This document shows positions 9,836 through 17,825 of a stretch of 35,084 nucleotides of DNA, one piece after another (position 1 is the first letter of the stretch; every line of letters begins with the position of its first letter). The stretch spans positions 1 to 35,084 of the forward strand of contig JACDES010000017.1 in the NCBI GenBank assembly GCA_013816265.1, given 5' to 3'. The notes below the pieces were generated by a model, which was not told the origin of the DNA, did no database searches, and saw only the letters and a list, made by a program, of their open reading frames with translations. A program made the translations under genes and the position numbers. The DNA is from Parachlamydiaceae bacterium (GTDB lineage Bacteria; Chlamydiota; Chlamydiia; Chlamydiales; Parachlamydiaceae).

Positions 9836-10780
9836 ATGAATGCAAATAAGATTCCACGTAGCTGTGGTACACATGACGGGACTTTTCATGCAGATGAGGT
9901 TACCGCTTGTGCTCTTTTACTTCTTTTTAATTTGATCGACCAAGATAAGATCTTTCGAACCCGTGATCCAAAAATACTCAATAATTGTGAATATGTTTGT
10001 GATTTGGGGGGGATTTACGACTCTAAAGAGAAACTTTTTGATCATCATCAAGTTGATTATCAGGGTCCTCTAAGTAGCGCTGGAATGATTTTGAGATACT
10101 TGGAAACCACAGGTCATCTAAAAATAAATGAATACGACTTTTTCAATGATTCACTAGTAAGGGGTATTGATGATCATGATAATGGCAAGGATCCGTTAAT
10201 TCCTGGATATTGCACTTTTTCGCATGTGATTTCAAACTTTACTCCTATTCAATATGATTGTACTCCAGAAGAACAGAATTTAGCTTTTCATGAGGCTTTA
10301 AAATTTACTCATGACTATCTTGTGCGTTTATGGAAGCACTTTAAGTACACTCAATCATGTCGTGAGATAGTCGCTACATGTATGGAAAAATCTAATGAGT
10401 GTCTTATTTTTAAACAGAATATTCCCTGGTTAGAAACTTTTTTTGAGCTCAAGGGTATTGATCACCCAGCCTTATTTGTAATTATGCCTTCCGGCCATCA
10501 TTGGAAATTGCGCGGGATTCCGCCAAATTACCAAGATCGGATGAAAGTAAGGCTACCACAACCTAAGGAATGGGCTGGACTATTGGATGATGATTTAAAG
10601 CGTGTCTCCGGTATTCCAGGAGCAATATTTTGTCATAAAGGTCGTTTTATATCTGTTTGGGAAACATATGAAGATGCTTTAAAAGCACTTGAATTTACCT
10701 TAAAAAATGCTAAGGAGCCTTATGACAACGATTTTCGGGAAAATTATCAAGGGAGAGCTACCGGCCGAAAAGGTATTTGA
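9836..10780 (+). CDS. MYG1/UPF0160 family metal-dependent hydrolase
   Basis: This 314-residue protein begins with the MYG1-family signature THDGTFHADE (residues 12-21). DHH follows at 69-71 and IDDHDNG at 111-117, the His/Asp clusters expected to bind metal in this DHH-like family. Eukaryotic MYG1 is a 3'-5' RNA exonuclease; the bacterial members are poorly studied, so nuclease activity is an inference by family. The length matches the family (about 300-350 residues). The HIT-family gene starts 59 bp before this gene ends, in another frame, so the two are probably translationally linked. To my recollection the same neighbours occur in Chlamydia trachomatis (CT386/CT385), which would make this ancestral synteny. 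Confidence 0.9.
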   Translation: MNANKIPRSCGTHDGTFHADEVTACALLLLFNLIDQDKIFRTRDPKILNNCEYVCDLGGIYDSKEKLFDHHQVDYQGPLSSAGMILRYLETTGHLKINEYDFFNDSLVRGIDDHDNGKDPLIPGYCTFSHVISNFTPIQYDCTPEEQNLAFHEALKFTHDYLVRLWKHFKYTQSCREIVATCMEKSNECLIFKQNIPWLETFFELKGIDHPALFVIMPSGHHWKLRGIPPNYQDRMKVRLPQPKEWAGLLDDDLKRVSGIPGAIFCHKGRFISVWETYEDALKALEFTLKNAKEPYDNDFRENYQGRATGRKGI

Positions 10781-11057
10781 AAATGATCGAATCATCGCTA
10801 TTAAAGATCGGCATCCTGTCGCCCCCGTTCATTTGCTCATAATGCCAAAAAAAGAAATAGCTAATATCCAATCTTTGAAAAATGAAGACCTTTCTTTAAT
10901 ACCAGAAATTATTCAAATCGCGCAAAAATTAGCTATTCAATTTAATGTTCAAGATGATTATCGTCTCTTAACCAATAATGGTGAAGATGCAGGACAATCA
11001 ATTTTTCATCTTCATTTCCACTTAATCGGTGGAAGACCATTAGGTCCGATGGCTTAG
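10722..11057 (+). CDS. HIT-family (Hint-like) nucleotide hydrolase
   Basis: This 111-residue protein carries the histidine triad HLHFH followed by LIGGRP near the C-terminus, and the N-terminal pattern IFGKIIKGELPAEKVFEND typical of the Hint/PKCI branch. Such enzymes hydrolyse adenosine 5'-phosphoramidates and similar AMP conjugates. The frame is open from 10707, but the ATG at 10722 is preferred: AAGGAG (10712-10717) lies 4 nt upstream and the family normally starts as MTTIFGKI-like. The start lies inside the end of the MYG1 gene, giving a 59-bp overlap. Size and motifs are complete. Confidence 0.93.
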   Translation: MTTIFGKIIKGELPAEKVFENDRIIAIKDRHPVAPVHLLIMPKKEIANIQSLKNEDLSLIPEIIQIAQKLAIQFNVQDDYRLLTNNGEDAGQSIFHLHFHLIGGRPLGPMA

Positions 11058-11150
11058 TAGAAATTTTTATCTATTGATGGTGTTGGTTAAGATTTTTATA
11101 TTGTCTTTTCTTGTTTTGCAACTCACGTTATTTATTAGGAAATCAATCAC

Positions 11151-11717
11151 ATGCCTTTTTTTACTCATTCTAAAGCAAAAACAGCTTTGCTGGTTATCGA
11201 TATGCAAGATAAAGTCTTTGCTTCAGTAGATCGTGGGCCAGAAACCTTGCATACATCATTGAAAGTCATCAAAGGGTTTCAAACTCTTAGCTTGCCAATA
11301 TTTATTTCAGAACAATATCCACAAGGTCTCGGATCAACAATATTACCTCTAAAAACCGTCTTGGGTGATGAATATCGACCATGGATTAAAACTTCATTTT
11401 CTTGCATGCGCAATGAGCCCTTCCACTTATATGTTAGTAATTCTTCTATCGAACAATGGGTACTTATTGGAATAGAAGCGCATATTTGTGTATTACAAAC
11501 AGCTAAGGATTTACTTCAAGCCGGGAAAAAAGTCACCATTTTAAACGATGCCATAGCCTCCAGATCTATTTTCGATTATTCAACAGCTATTGCTGAAATG
11601 CGTGATGCTGGTGCTCGTATTTCATCTTGCGAGACAGTTCTTTTTGAACTGCTACAAGATGCAAAGGCACCCGAATTTAAGGCTATCAGTCAACTTGTTA
11701 AATCGGCTCCTTGTTAA
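11151..11717 (+). CDS. Isochorismatase-family cysteine hydrolase
   Basis: This 188-residue protein fits the isochorismatase-like fold. LLVIDMQD supplies the catalytic Asp (D17), the region around WIKTSFSC the Lys (K80), and GIEAHICVLQTA the nucleophilic Cys (C113). The segment SEQYPQGLGST is typical of the YcaC-like subgroup. Substrates in this superfamily vary (isochorismate, nicotinamide, N-carbamoyl compounds) and cannot be read from the sequence; no siderophore or menaquinone genes lie nearby. It starts 93 bp after the HIT gene and 12 bp before the HEAT-repeat gene, so it is probably co-transcribed with the latter. Confidence 0.85.
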   Translation: MPFFTHSKAKTALLVIDMQDKVFASVDRGPETLHTSLKVIKGFQTLSLPIFISEQYPQGLGSTILPLKTVLGDEYRPWIKTSFSCMRNEPFHLYVSNSSIEQWVLIGIEAHICVLQTAKDLLQAGKKVTILNDAIASRSIFDYSTAIAEMRDAGARISSCETVLFELLQDAKAPEFKAISQLVKSAPC

Positions 11718-11729
11718 AGCTGGAGTAAA

Positions 11730-13481
11730 ATGGGATTTTTTCTAAAACAATTTTCAATAGTATTTCTTGCATTCTTTTTTGCCTTGCCTATTGTCGGACA
11801 AGAGGAAAATGTGTTTTTGAGACGTATTCAATCCCATTTAATTATTAAAGATTACCATTCTGCTAGAGAAGAGGCTAAGACGGCTCTTGATCGCTTTCCA
11901 AATTCTATATTATTACATGAAACGTACATCAAAACCTTATCCAAAACAGATGACGAGAGATTAATGCTCAATGCATGGAATGCTTACGTGAGTCTATTTC
12001 CTGATAAGAAAAATAATCGTGAATTAATAGAAGAAATGGCTTGGGGGGTGCTACACAAGGCTTCAAAATCACACTCTCTTCCAATACGATTGATGTCTAT
12101 GATAGCTGGATTTTTTAGCCAAGATAGCCGCGGTATTGAAATGCTTCGTCTAAGTTTAAATGACTCAAGTAATATTGTCAGGGCTGCTGCTGTAATGCTT
12201 TCAAGTAAGCTTAGAGATACAAAATTAATTAATGAAATCATCAGCTTATACAAAAATGAAACTGTTTGGAGTGTTCGTAAAGAAGTCTTCCAAGCTATAG
12301 GCAAAATGAAAATAAAGGAATTGATACCAGAACTCGAAAAGCTAATTGCTTCAGATGAAACATTGGCGGAAGAAAAGGTGTTAGCGATAAAATCCTTAGT
12401 TTTATTACTGGAAGAGAACGAAATAAAGCGTGATGCAGTCATCAAGTTGGCAAATAGCAATAGAGCCGGTTTACGTCTTCTAGCCAGTCAAGTGATTTCA
12501 CATTATCGCATAGAAAGGGATCTCGACCAATTATTTAAGTTAGCAAATGACAATCATTCAGAGGTGAGAGCTTCAGCGTTGCAAGCATTAGGTCTGATTA
12601 AACCACAAGGTTCTGAGAAAAATTCGGCTATTAATATTGCAAAAAGCAAGAGAAAAGATCCAGATCCAGTTGTGGGTATATCAGCCGCTTGGCTACTCAC
12701 TCTTTATTCTCAACCGGAAGGTCTTGATACTTTTGAGTATTATTTACAGAATAATAAACTTGAAATAAAACTCTTAGCTTCTTCAGCCCTTGCAGCAACG
12801 GGTAAATATGGATCGGTATTTGCATTACGTCGTTCGAATGTTGATCATGAACCTTATGTGCAATTAAATCTTGCATTGGGATTGATCGGGCAGCAGTTGG
12901 GAATGTCACAATCGACAGAAATTTTGGAAAAGGTGATTTTATCATCAAAAGACAAGTGGATATGGCATGAAGAAGGAATCTTTCGAGCTGTTGCTCCAAA
13001 ATACATCAAGAAATCCGAATCCGATCCTTCCACAACTTCCGAGATGGATAATCAAATAGTTCGATTAGAGATGTTAAATGTTTTAGCAATGATTGCCCCT
13101 GAAAAGGCGCAAGAGCCCATCAGGCAATTTTTAATTGAACGTAATTGGGGTGTAACAGGTGTTGCTGCAGCATTATTATTGATGGAAGGTGATAGTTCTG
13201 CTATTGATTCGGTTCAACAATTATTAAAAGATGAGAATTTACAAGTTCGTATTCAGGCAGCTTTGGTATTATCCTTGTGGGGCCGTGAAGAAAGCGCGAT
13301 TAATGTTCTAGAACAAAATTATAACACAGCGGATAAAGAACTGAAGGGTAAAATTCTCGAAGGTATTGGACGTATTGGTTCGATTAATTCCGTTCCATTT
13401 CTTATCGAGGCTCTAAAAGATCCTTCTCAGAATTTGCGCATCATTGCAGCAACTGCTCTGATTCAATGCTTGAATCATTAA
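11730..13481 (+). CDS. Secreted HEAT-repeat protein
   Basis: This 583-residue protein begins with a Sec-type signal peptide: a short basic start, the hydrophobic run FSIVFLAFFFALPIV, then a likely cut near residue 23 before EENVF. The rest is made of HEAT/PBS-lyase-like helical repeats of about 30 residues. Repeats are visible as SSNIVRAAAVMLSSKLRD, HSEVRASALQALG, NLQVRIQAALVLSLWG and SQNLRIIAATAL, at roughly 150, 280, 500 and 570. Such proteins act as scaffolds; no catalytic site is visible. It is expected in the periplasm or envelope. It follows the isochorismatase gene by 12 bp. After the stop, 13482-13570 has a weak match to the family A outer arm at about 13536-13560. Confidence 0.85.
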   Translation: MGFFLKQFSIVFLAFFFALPIVGQEENVFLRRIQSHLIIKDYHSAREEAKTALDRFPNSILLHETYIKTLSKTDDERLMLNAWNAYVSLFPDKKNNRELIEEMAWGVLHKASKSHSLPIRLMSMIAGFFSQDSRGIEMLRLSLNDSSNIVRAAAVMLSSKLRDTKLINEIISLYKNETVWSVRKEVFQAIGKMKIKELIPELEKLIASDETLAEEKVLAIKSLVLLLEENEIKRDAVIKLANSNRAGLRLLASQVISHYRIERDLDQLFKLANDNHSEVRASALQALGLIKPQGSEKNSAINIAKSKRKDPDPVVGISAAWLLTLYSQPEGLDTFEYYLQNNKLEIKLLASSALAATGKYGSVFALRRSNVDHEPYVQLNLALGLIGQQLGMSQSTEILEKVILSSKDKWIWHEEGIFRAVAPKYIKKSESDPSTTSEMDNQIVRLEMLNVLAMIAPEKAQEPIRQFLIERNWGVTGVAAALLLMEGDSSAIDSVQQLLKDENLQVRIQAALVLSLWGREESAINVLEQNYNTADKELKGKILEGIGRIGSINSVPFLIEALKDPSQNLRIIAATALIQCLNH

Positions 13482-13570
13482 GCAACGCAAGTTAAAAAAA
13501 TGATTGTATTAAAGTGATTTGTGATGAATATTTATTTTGGAGTCTGGTTCGCTTGCGATAGATTTTATAG

Positions 13571-13922
13571 GGTTTGTGAGTTAAATTAGGTTAGATAAAT
13601 GCCTAACGACACCTTGTTAGCTCGGTAGAGCGTCTGTTCAAAGCCCGGAGTGACGTAAGGAACTCCGGGTAAATAAAAAAAAGATTAGAGCTCGTAGAGC
13701 GACTCAAATATGAGATTATTACGAGAAGTGTTTCAAGCGGTTTGCGTGTCTTATTATTAAGAGAGTTAGCATATTGTCGCATATTTGAGTCGCTCTACGA
13801 GCTCTAATCTTTTTTTTATTAACCCGGAGTTCCTTACGTCACTCCGGGCTTTGAACAGACGCTCTACCGAGCTAACAAGGTGTCGCTAGGCATTTATCTA
13901 ACCTAATTTAACTCATAAAACC
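13571..13922. repeat. Family A large palindrome (A3), nested
   Basis: Left and right arms of about 140 bp are complementary from 13571/13922 inward to 13713/13779, around a roughly 66-nt unpaired centre. The middle layer (GTTAGCTCGGTAGAGCG, then the CAAAGCCCGGAGT block) is shared with copy A4. The inner layer GATTAGAGCTCGTAGAGCGA is a variant of the middle layer. The outermost layer (GGTTAGATAAATGCC) differs from the outer arms of A1, A2 and A4. Each arm can also fold on its own: CCCGGAGT pairs with ACTCCGGG over a 10-nt loop. It lies between two co-directional genes. Confidence 0.88.
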
Positions 13923-13930
13923 TCTCTGAG

Positions 13931-13986
13931 TCTCCCGGCTCCTGCTTTACTGCGACTTGGACTATTTCATTCTGGCCCTTCAGGCC
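13931..13986. repeat. Family F repeat, copy 2 (degenerate)
   Basis: This segment matches window positions 5-60. The right half is well kept (CTGCGACTTGGACTATTTCA, then GGCCCTTCAGGCC), but the left arm has drifted so the 13-bp hairpin is lost. It ends 14 bp before the ATG at 14001 of the next gene, so it may carry or displace that gene's upstream signals. Confidence 0.6.
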
Positions 13987-14000
13987 AAATTAAAAAAAGA

Positions 14001-15218
14001 ATGAAGCACTTAAAAGGAACTGGAAACGTGGAATTTAGTGTAAAATTAAAAGAAGTTCAGGATAGCTTGATCCAACAAAACATCGAAGGATGGCTCTTAT
14101 ATGATTATCGGGGCAGCAATCCTCTTGCGTACACCTTTTTGGAAATACCATCGGGGATATTCCTATCAAGACGATTTTTCTATTGGATACCTAAAGAAGG
14201 AAATCCAATAAAAATAGTTCCGCAAATAGAACCTTATACACTAGACCATCTGCCTGGTGACAAATGGCTCTATCGAACTTGGCAAGAATTGGAAAAATAT
14301 CTGTTTTCAATTGCAATAGAGAATGCCCAAATTGCAATGGAATATTCACCAAATAATTCAATTCCTGTCATATCCAAAGTCGATGCAGGAACTGTTGATA
14401 TGATAAGAAAAAGTGGATCGCAGGTCGTAAGTTCAGCAAATTTACTCCAGAAATATACAAGCGTTTGGACCGGAGATCAATTAAAAAGCCATTTATTAGC
14501 TGAAAAAGTACTGTGCAATGTTGTAGATAGTACTTGGGAATTTATTTCCGAAAAGATGAAACAGGGCTTTCCTCTCACTGAATATCTAGTGCAACAATTT
14601 ATGGTGGATGAAATTCACAAGCATGGGTGTATCATGGACCACCACCCCATATGTGCTGTTAACGCAAATTCCGCAAACCCCCATTATGCTCCACATGAAG
14701 CAACTTCATCTACAATCAAACCCGGCGATTTTATTCTTATAGATCTATGGTGTAAACGCGATAATGAAAAAGCCGTTTATGCGGATATCTCCCGTGTAGG
14801 TGTTTTAGGATCTAAACCTACAGAACAACAGCAAAAGATTTTTGAAATTGTTAAAGAAGCTCGTGACCGAGCGACGTTGTTTATCAAAGAACATTTTGAA
14901 AACGACAAAGAGATTCAAGGTTGGCAGGTCGACCAAGTGTGTCGCGATTTTATTACAGAATCAGGTTATGGGGAATATTTTATCCATCGTACTGGACATA
15001 ATATCGGAGAAGAGGTTCATGGACCAGGAGCAAACATCGATAATTATGAGACACATGATTTCAGAATATTACTTCCTGGAACCTGTTTCTCGATTGAACC
15101 TGGAATTTATATTCCTGAACAGTTTGGCGTTAGATTGGAATATGATGTATATCTCGATTTTTCAAAGGGTATTAAAATCACTGGTGGTATTCAGAAAGAA
15201 ATATTTTGTATTATTTAA
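14001..15218 (+). CDS. M24 family metallopeptidase (Xaa-Pro aminopeptidase-like)
   Basis: This protein of up to 405 residues has an N-terminal creatinase-like domain (about 10-150) and a C-terminal pita-bread domain. All five metal ligands of the M24 family are present: D248 in LIDLW, D262 in YADISRV, H333 in HRTGHNIG, E366 in SIEPGIY and E380 in GVRLEYDVYL. The expected activity is metal-dependent removal of an N-terminal residue before proline, or cleavage of Xaa-Pro dipeptides. The start is uncertain: the ATG at 14001 sits just after a repeat with only an A-rich tract upstream, while an in-frame GTG at 14028 has AAGGA at 14014-14018 and would give 396 residues beginning MEFSVKL. The second start is at least as likely. 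Confidence 0.9.
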   Translation: MKHLKGTGNVEFSVKLKEVQDSLIQQNIEGWLLYDYRGSNPLAYTFLEIPSGIFLSRRFFYWIPKEGNPIKIVPQIEPYTLDHLPGDKWLYRTWQELEKYLFSIAIENAQIAMEYSPNNSIPVISKVDAGTVDMIRKSGSQVVSSANLLQKYTSVWTGDQLKSHLLAEKVLCNVVDSTWEFISEKMKQGFPLTEYLVQQFMVDEIHKHGCIMDHHPICAVNANSANPHYAPHEATSSTIKPGDFILIDLWCKRDNEKAVYADISRVGVLGSKPTEQQQKIFEIVKEARDRATLFIKEHFENDKEIQGWQVDQVCRDFITESGYGEYFIHRTGHNIGEEVHGPGANIDNYETHDFRILLPGTCFSIEPGIYIPEQFGVRLEYDVYLDFSKGIKITGGIQKEIFCII

Positions 15219-15222
15219 TCGA

Positions 15223-15260
15223 TTTCTTTGTGTCTTTGTGTCTTTGTGTTTAATCAGTTT
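15223..15260. repeat. Family E repeat, single arm with short tandem units
   Basis: Just after the peptidase stop, CTTTGTGT occurs three times in a row and is followed by TTAATCAGTTT. The same arm ends the hairpin at 24971-25057 (CTTTGTGTCTTTGTGTTTAA), so this looks like half of that element. It lies in the leader of the small membrane-protein gene. Confidence 0.55.
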
Positions 15261-15299
15261 GATGTTTTGAAAGTAGTTTAATTATAGGATAGAATATCT

Positions 15300-15476
15300 A
15301 TGAGTCGTTCTCCCTTTGAATTCAAAATAAGTCGAAATACAGTTATTTGGTTTTGGATAATTGTGATTAGCATTCTAGTTGCCGTTGCATTCTTTGCTCC
15401 AGCAGCTTTTTATCGCGTTACACAAATGTCTTACCAAAAGACACCTTATGTAAATAATCCAAATACGAATCCTTGA
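15300..15476 (+). CDS. Small single-span membrane protein
   Basis: An open frame of 58 codons starts with ATG at 15300, preceded by AGGA at 15286-15289. The product begins MSRSPFEFKISR and has one strongly hydrophobic stretch of about 20-24 residues (VIWFWIIVISILVAVAFFA, roughly residues 15-33). A polar tail follows, ending NNPNTNP. The layout suggests an inner-membrane anchor with a cytoplasmic basic N-terminus. I do not recognise a family. It lies 81 bp after the peptidase gene and just before repeat array D1. It may be real given the clean start, span and tail, but short frames arise by chance. Confidence 0.5.
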   Translation: MSRSPFEFKISRNTVIWFWIIVISILVAVAFFAPAAFYRVTQMSYQKTPYVNNPNTNP

Positions 15477-15485
15477 TAAATTGTA

Positions 15486-15953
15486 AACGTCAAATCAAGA
15501 CATGTTGACAAGTGAAAGGTAAATAACATCTTATTATCCATAAAATGACGCTTCATAACAAAGCGAAAGAGGGCTTTCGCACTCCAAACGCTTTGCGTAG
15601 CTTTAAAAACATTTATACTACGTAACGTGTTTAATCGCTTTGCGTATCTTTAAGAAATATATATGCTACGCAATGCGATTAAACGCTTCGCGTAATTTTA
15701 GAAAAACTAGTCTTCAAAGCTACGCAAAGCATTTAAACGCTTCGCGTATCTTTAAGAAATATTTATACTACGCAACGCGTTTAATCGCTTTGCGTATATT
15801 TAAGAAATATATATGCTACGCAATGCGTTTAAACGCTTCGCGTAATTTTAGAAATACTAGTCTTCAAAGCTACGCAAAGCGTTTGGAGTGCGAAAGTTCT
15901 CTTTCGCTTTGTTCTGAAGCGCCATACTTGTTAATATGTCAAGATTTGACGTT
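15486..15953. repeat. Family D palindromic repeat array (D1)
   Basis: Terminal arms (AACGTCAAATC at the left end, GATTTGACGTT at the right, then CGCTTCATAACAAAGCGAAA mirrored near 15901-15921) enclose an array of 28-bp near-palindromes of the form TACGCAAYGCGTTTAAWCGC followed by TTYGCGTA. Full units start at 15619, 15667, 15721, 15769 and 15817, with partial units at each edge (to 15599 and from 15871). The period alternates between 48 and 54 bp because two AT-rich spacers alternate. The open frame through it is a repeat artefact. Noncoding; fills the gap between the small membrane gene and the propeller gene. Confidence 0.85.
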
Positions 15954-16017
15954 AATGTTTAATAGAGTTATTACCAACCATATTCCCTCTAAAAACGAAC
16001 ATTCTACCACTTATAGC

Positions 16018-17328
16018 TCAATCTTTTAATTCAATTGTAACTGGTGAACTCAAAACACCATCTGAGTTGGCGGCAACAACTTCATAAACATATGTTTTAT
16101 CGTCTCTTCGATTATGGTCGACAAATTCAAGTCTTGACGTTGCTAAGACAGTTCCAATAAGTTCTCCATCGCGATATACGTTATAGGAAGTCACTGTATC
16201 ATCGAGACTTGCTTTCCAAGTCAAGAAATTAACAATATCAGTTTGTGTTAAGAATTTATTTTTTATTACTTCACCCCTTAGTTTATGTGGGGGTAAGACT
16301 ACAACTTTATCAGAAGGGGATTCGGGGCCCGCTGCAAGACCCCTAGCACCAGTTCCAGCCAAAAAACTTCTGGGGGGGATAACGAGATCTCCTGATTCAT
16401 TTATTCTGAATATATTAACATATGGGGAAGTAAGAAAGTTTGCGGTATAAAGTCGTGTATTTTCTGGATTTATTGCTAAAGTTTCAGTTTTTATGTTTAT
16501 TTCTTTAATAGAATTGTCAATTGTATTTATTACCAAGAGTGGTCCATCACCCGCTGCGTAAATACGATTAACATCTTTACTTGTGTTGGCCACAAAATAT
16601 TGCAGAAAATTATTAGGGATTCGTTGGTTTGAGTGTTTTTGGTCATTTGGATTAAATACAGATAAAATTGACGGATTGCGTCCAACAAAAATTTTTGATA
16701 CATTTGGTGCTGCAATTAAAGATATAATGTTAGGGCTATTAAAATTAATTGTGGGTTCGACAATTACATTTTCGGGGATAGCCAGTTCGACAATTCTATT
16801 TTTTTCACCATTACTTATACCTACAAAAGCGCGATTACCATCTGGAGGAATAGATATACCGTTAGTTGAAAATCTATTAGTTTGTGTTATGACGATTTGA
16901 TCCCTTATTTCATCGGTATTTACATCTAAAACAAATACGACAACCCTACGAACGTCTCCATTGTCCAAAACATTAATGTAGGCAAAATCTTTAGTAAAAG
17001 CAATAGAATCCGGAATACCGATTCCATTAAAAAAACTAATTTTTTTTGCCTTAAACGTCGTGGTGTCATAAATAGTTATGTAATTGCTTGTATTAAACGA
17101 AGTCAATGCATAAAGTTTTGTACCAGTTAAGTTAAGAGCTAAATCCGGAGCTTTTAAATCTGGGATTTGAATTGACTTAGTAAAATTTTCTTTATCTATA
17201 TCATAAACAGCAATAGTTCCCGGAAATGAAACATATACTTTATTTTGGTATGGAAGCACTGCAAATAGTGTTGTACTACATAAATATAGTTTTAACATCA
17301 ATAAAAAATAATAGATTGATTTCATCAT
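16018..17328 (-). CDS. Secreted beta-propeller protein with C-terminal fibronectin type III domain, paralogue 1
   Basis: This 436-residue protein opens with a signal peptide (MMKSIYYFLLMLKLYLCSTT, cut probably near residue 23). Residues about 25-335 form repeated strands of the YVTN/surface-propeller kind, such as NKVYVSFPGTIAVYD, TKLYALTSF and NRAFVGISNG. The last ~95 residues form a fibronectin type III domain: FLTWKAS, TSYNVYRDGELIGT, YVYEVVAANSDG. Extracytoplasmic binding or adhesion is likely; no enzyme site is seen. GAGG lies before the double ATG. The next gene upstream (17826-19175) is a paralogue, nearly identical at both ends and diverged in the propeller. Upstream and downstream DNA is duplicated as well. 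Confidence 0.85.
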   Translation of the reverse strand: MMKSIYYFLLMLKLYLCSTTLFAVLPYQNKVYVSFPGTIAVYDIDKENFTKSIQIPDLKAPDLALNLTGTKLYALTSFNTSNYITIYDTTTFKAKKISFFNGIGIPDSIAFTKDFAYINVLDNGDVRRVVVFVLDVNTDEIRDQIVITQTNRFSTNGISIPPDGNRAFVGISNGEKNRIVELAIPENVIVEPTINFNSPNIISLIAAPNVSKIFVGRNPSILSVFNPNDQKHSNQRIPNNFLQYFVANTSKDVNRIYAAGDGPLLVINTIDNSIKEINIKTETLAINPENTRLYTANFLTSPYVNIFRINESGDLVIPPRSFLAGTGARGLAAGPESPSDKVVVLPPHKLRGEVIKNKFLTQTDIVNFLTWKASLDDTVTSYNVYRDGELIGTVLATSRLEFVDHNRRDDKTYVYEVVAANSDGVLSSPVTIELKD

Positions 17329-17444
17329 TTTTCCCTCAAATTTGACTGTGGTTGGACTAAAAAAATATTTTCAAAATAAATTGTCACTTTAAATTAATAT
17401 TTATTACTTTACAATTTTTTTGTGTTTCACAATCGACTTTATTT

Positions 17445-17762
17445 AACGTCCTAAATTACAATTGAACAAACTCAGGTAAATAACATCTTATTATCCATAA
17501 AATGACGCTTCATAACAAAGCGAAAGAGGGCTTTCGCACTCCAAACGCTTTGCGTAGCTTTAAAAACATTTATACTTCGTAACGTGTTTAATCGCTTCAC
17601 GTATCTTTAAGAAAATATATATGCTACGCAATGCGATTAAACGCTTCGCGTAATTTTAGAAAAACTAGTCTTCAAAGCTACGCAAAGCGTTTGGAGTGCG
17701 AAAGGCCTCTTTCGCTTTGTTCTGAAGCGCCAAACTCGTCAACATATTAAGATTTGACGCTA
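17445..17762. repeat. Family D palindromic repeat array (D2), shorter copy
   Basis: This is the same element as 15486-15953 with fewer units. Two full 28-bp near-palindromes start at 17576 and 17625, with half units at the edges (the last from 17679). The arms CGCTTCATAACAAAGCGAAA and the mirrored CTTTCGCTTTGTTCTGAAGC are kept. The outermost left arm is degenerate. D1 holds three more units, so the arrays differ by tandem expansion or loss. It lies between the two propeller paralogues. Confidence 0.82.
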
Positions 17763-17825
17763 ATGTTTAATTGAGTTATTACCAACCATATTACATCTAA
17801 AAACGTAACATTCGCCACTTATGGC

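Noticed and set aside
14842..15270. 142-codon plus-strand frame
   Set aside because: It overlaps the M24 peptidase in another frame, and the peptidase has all five metal ligands.
15588..15898. Possible CRISPR array
   Set aside because: Repeat units are near-perfect palindromes, the spacers are conserved and alternate between two sequences, and no cas gene is present.
15640..16029. Open frame of 129 codons with repeated peptide segments
   Set aside because: It runs through the family D repeat array; the peptide repeats only reflect the DNA repeats. No Shine-Dalgarno sequence, and the shorter D2 copy does not preserve it.
16583..16900. Frame opposite the first propeller gene
   Set aside because: Antisense shadow of a gene with a signal peptide, clear domains and a paralogue.
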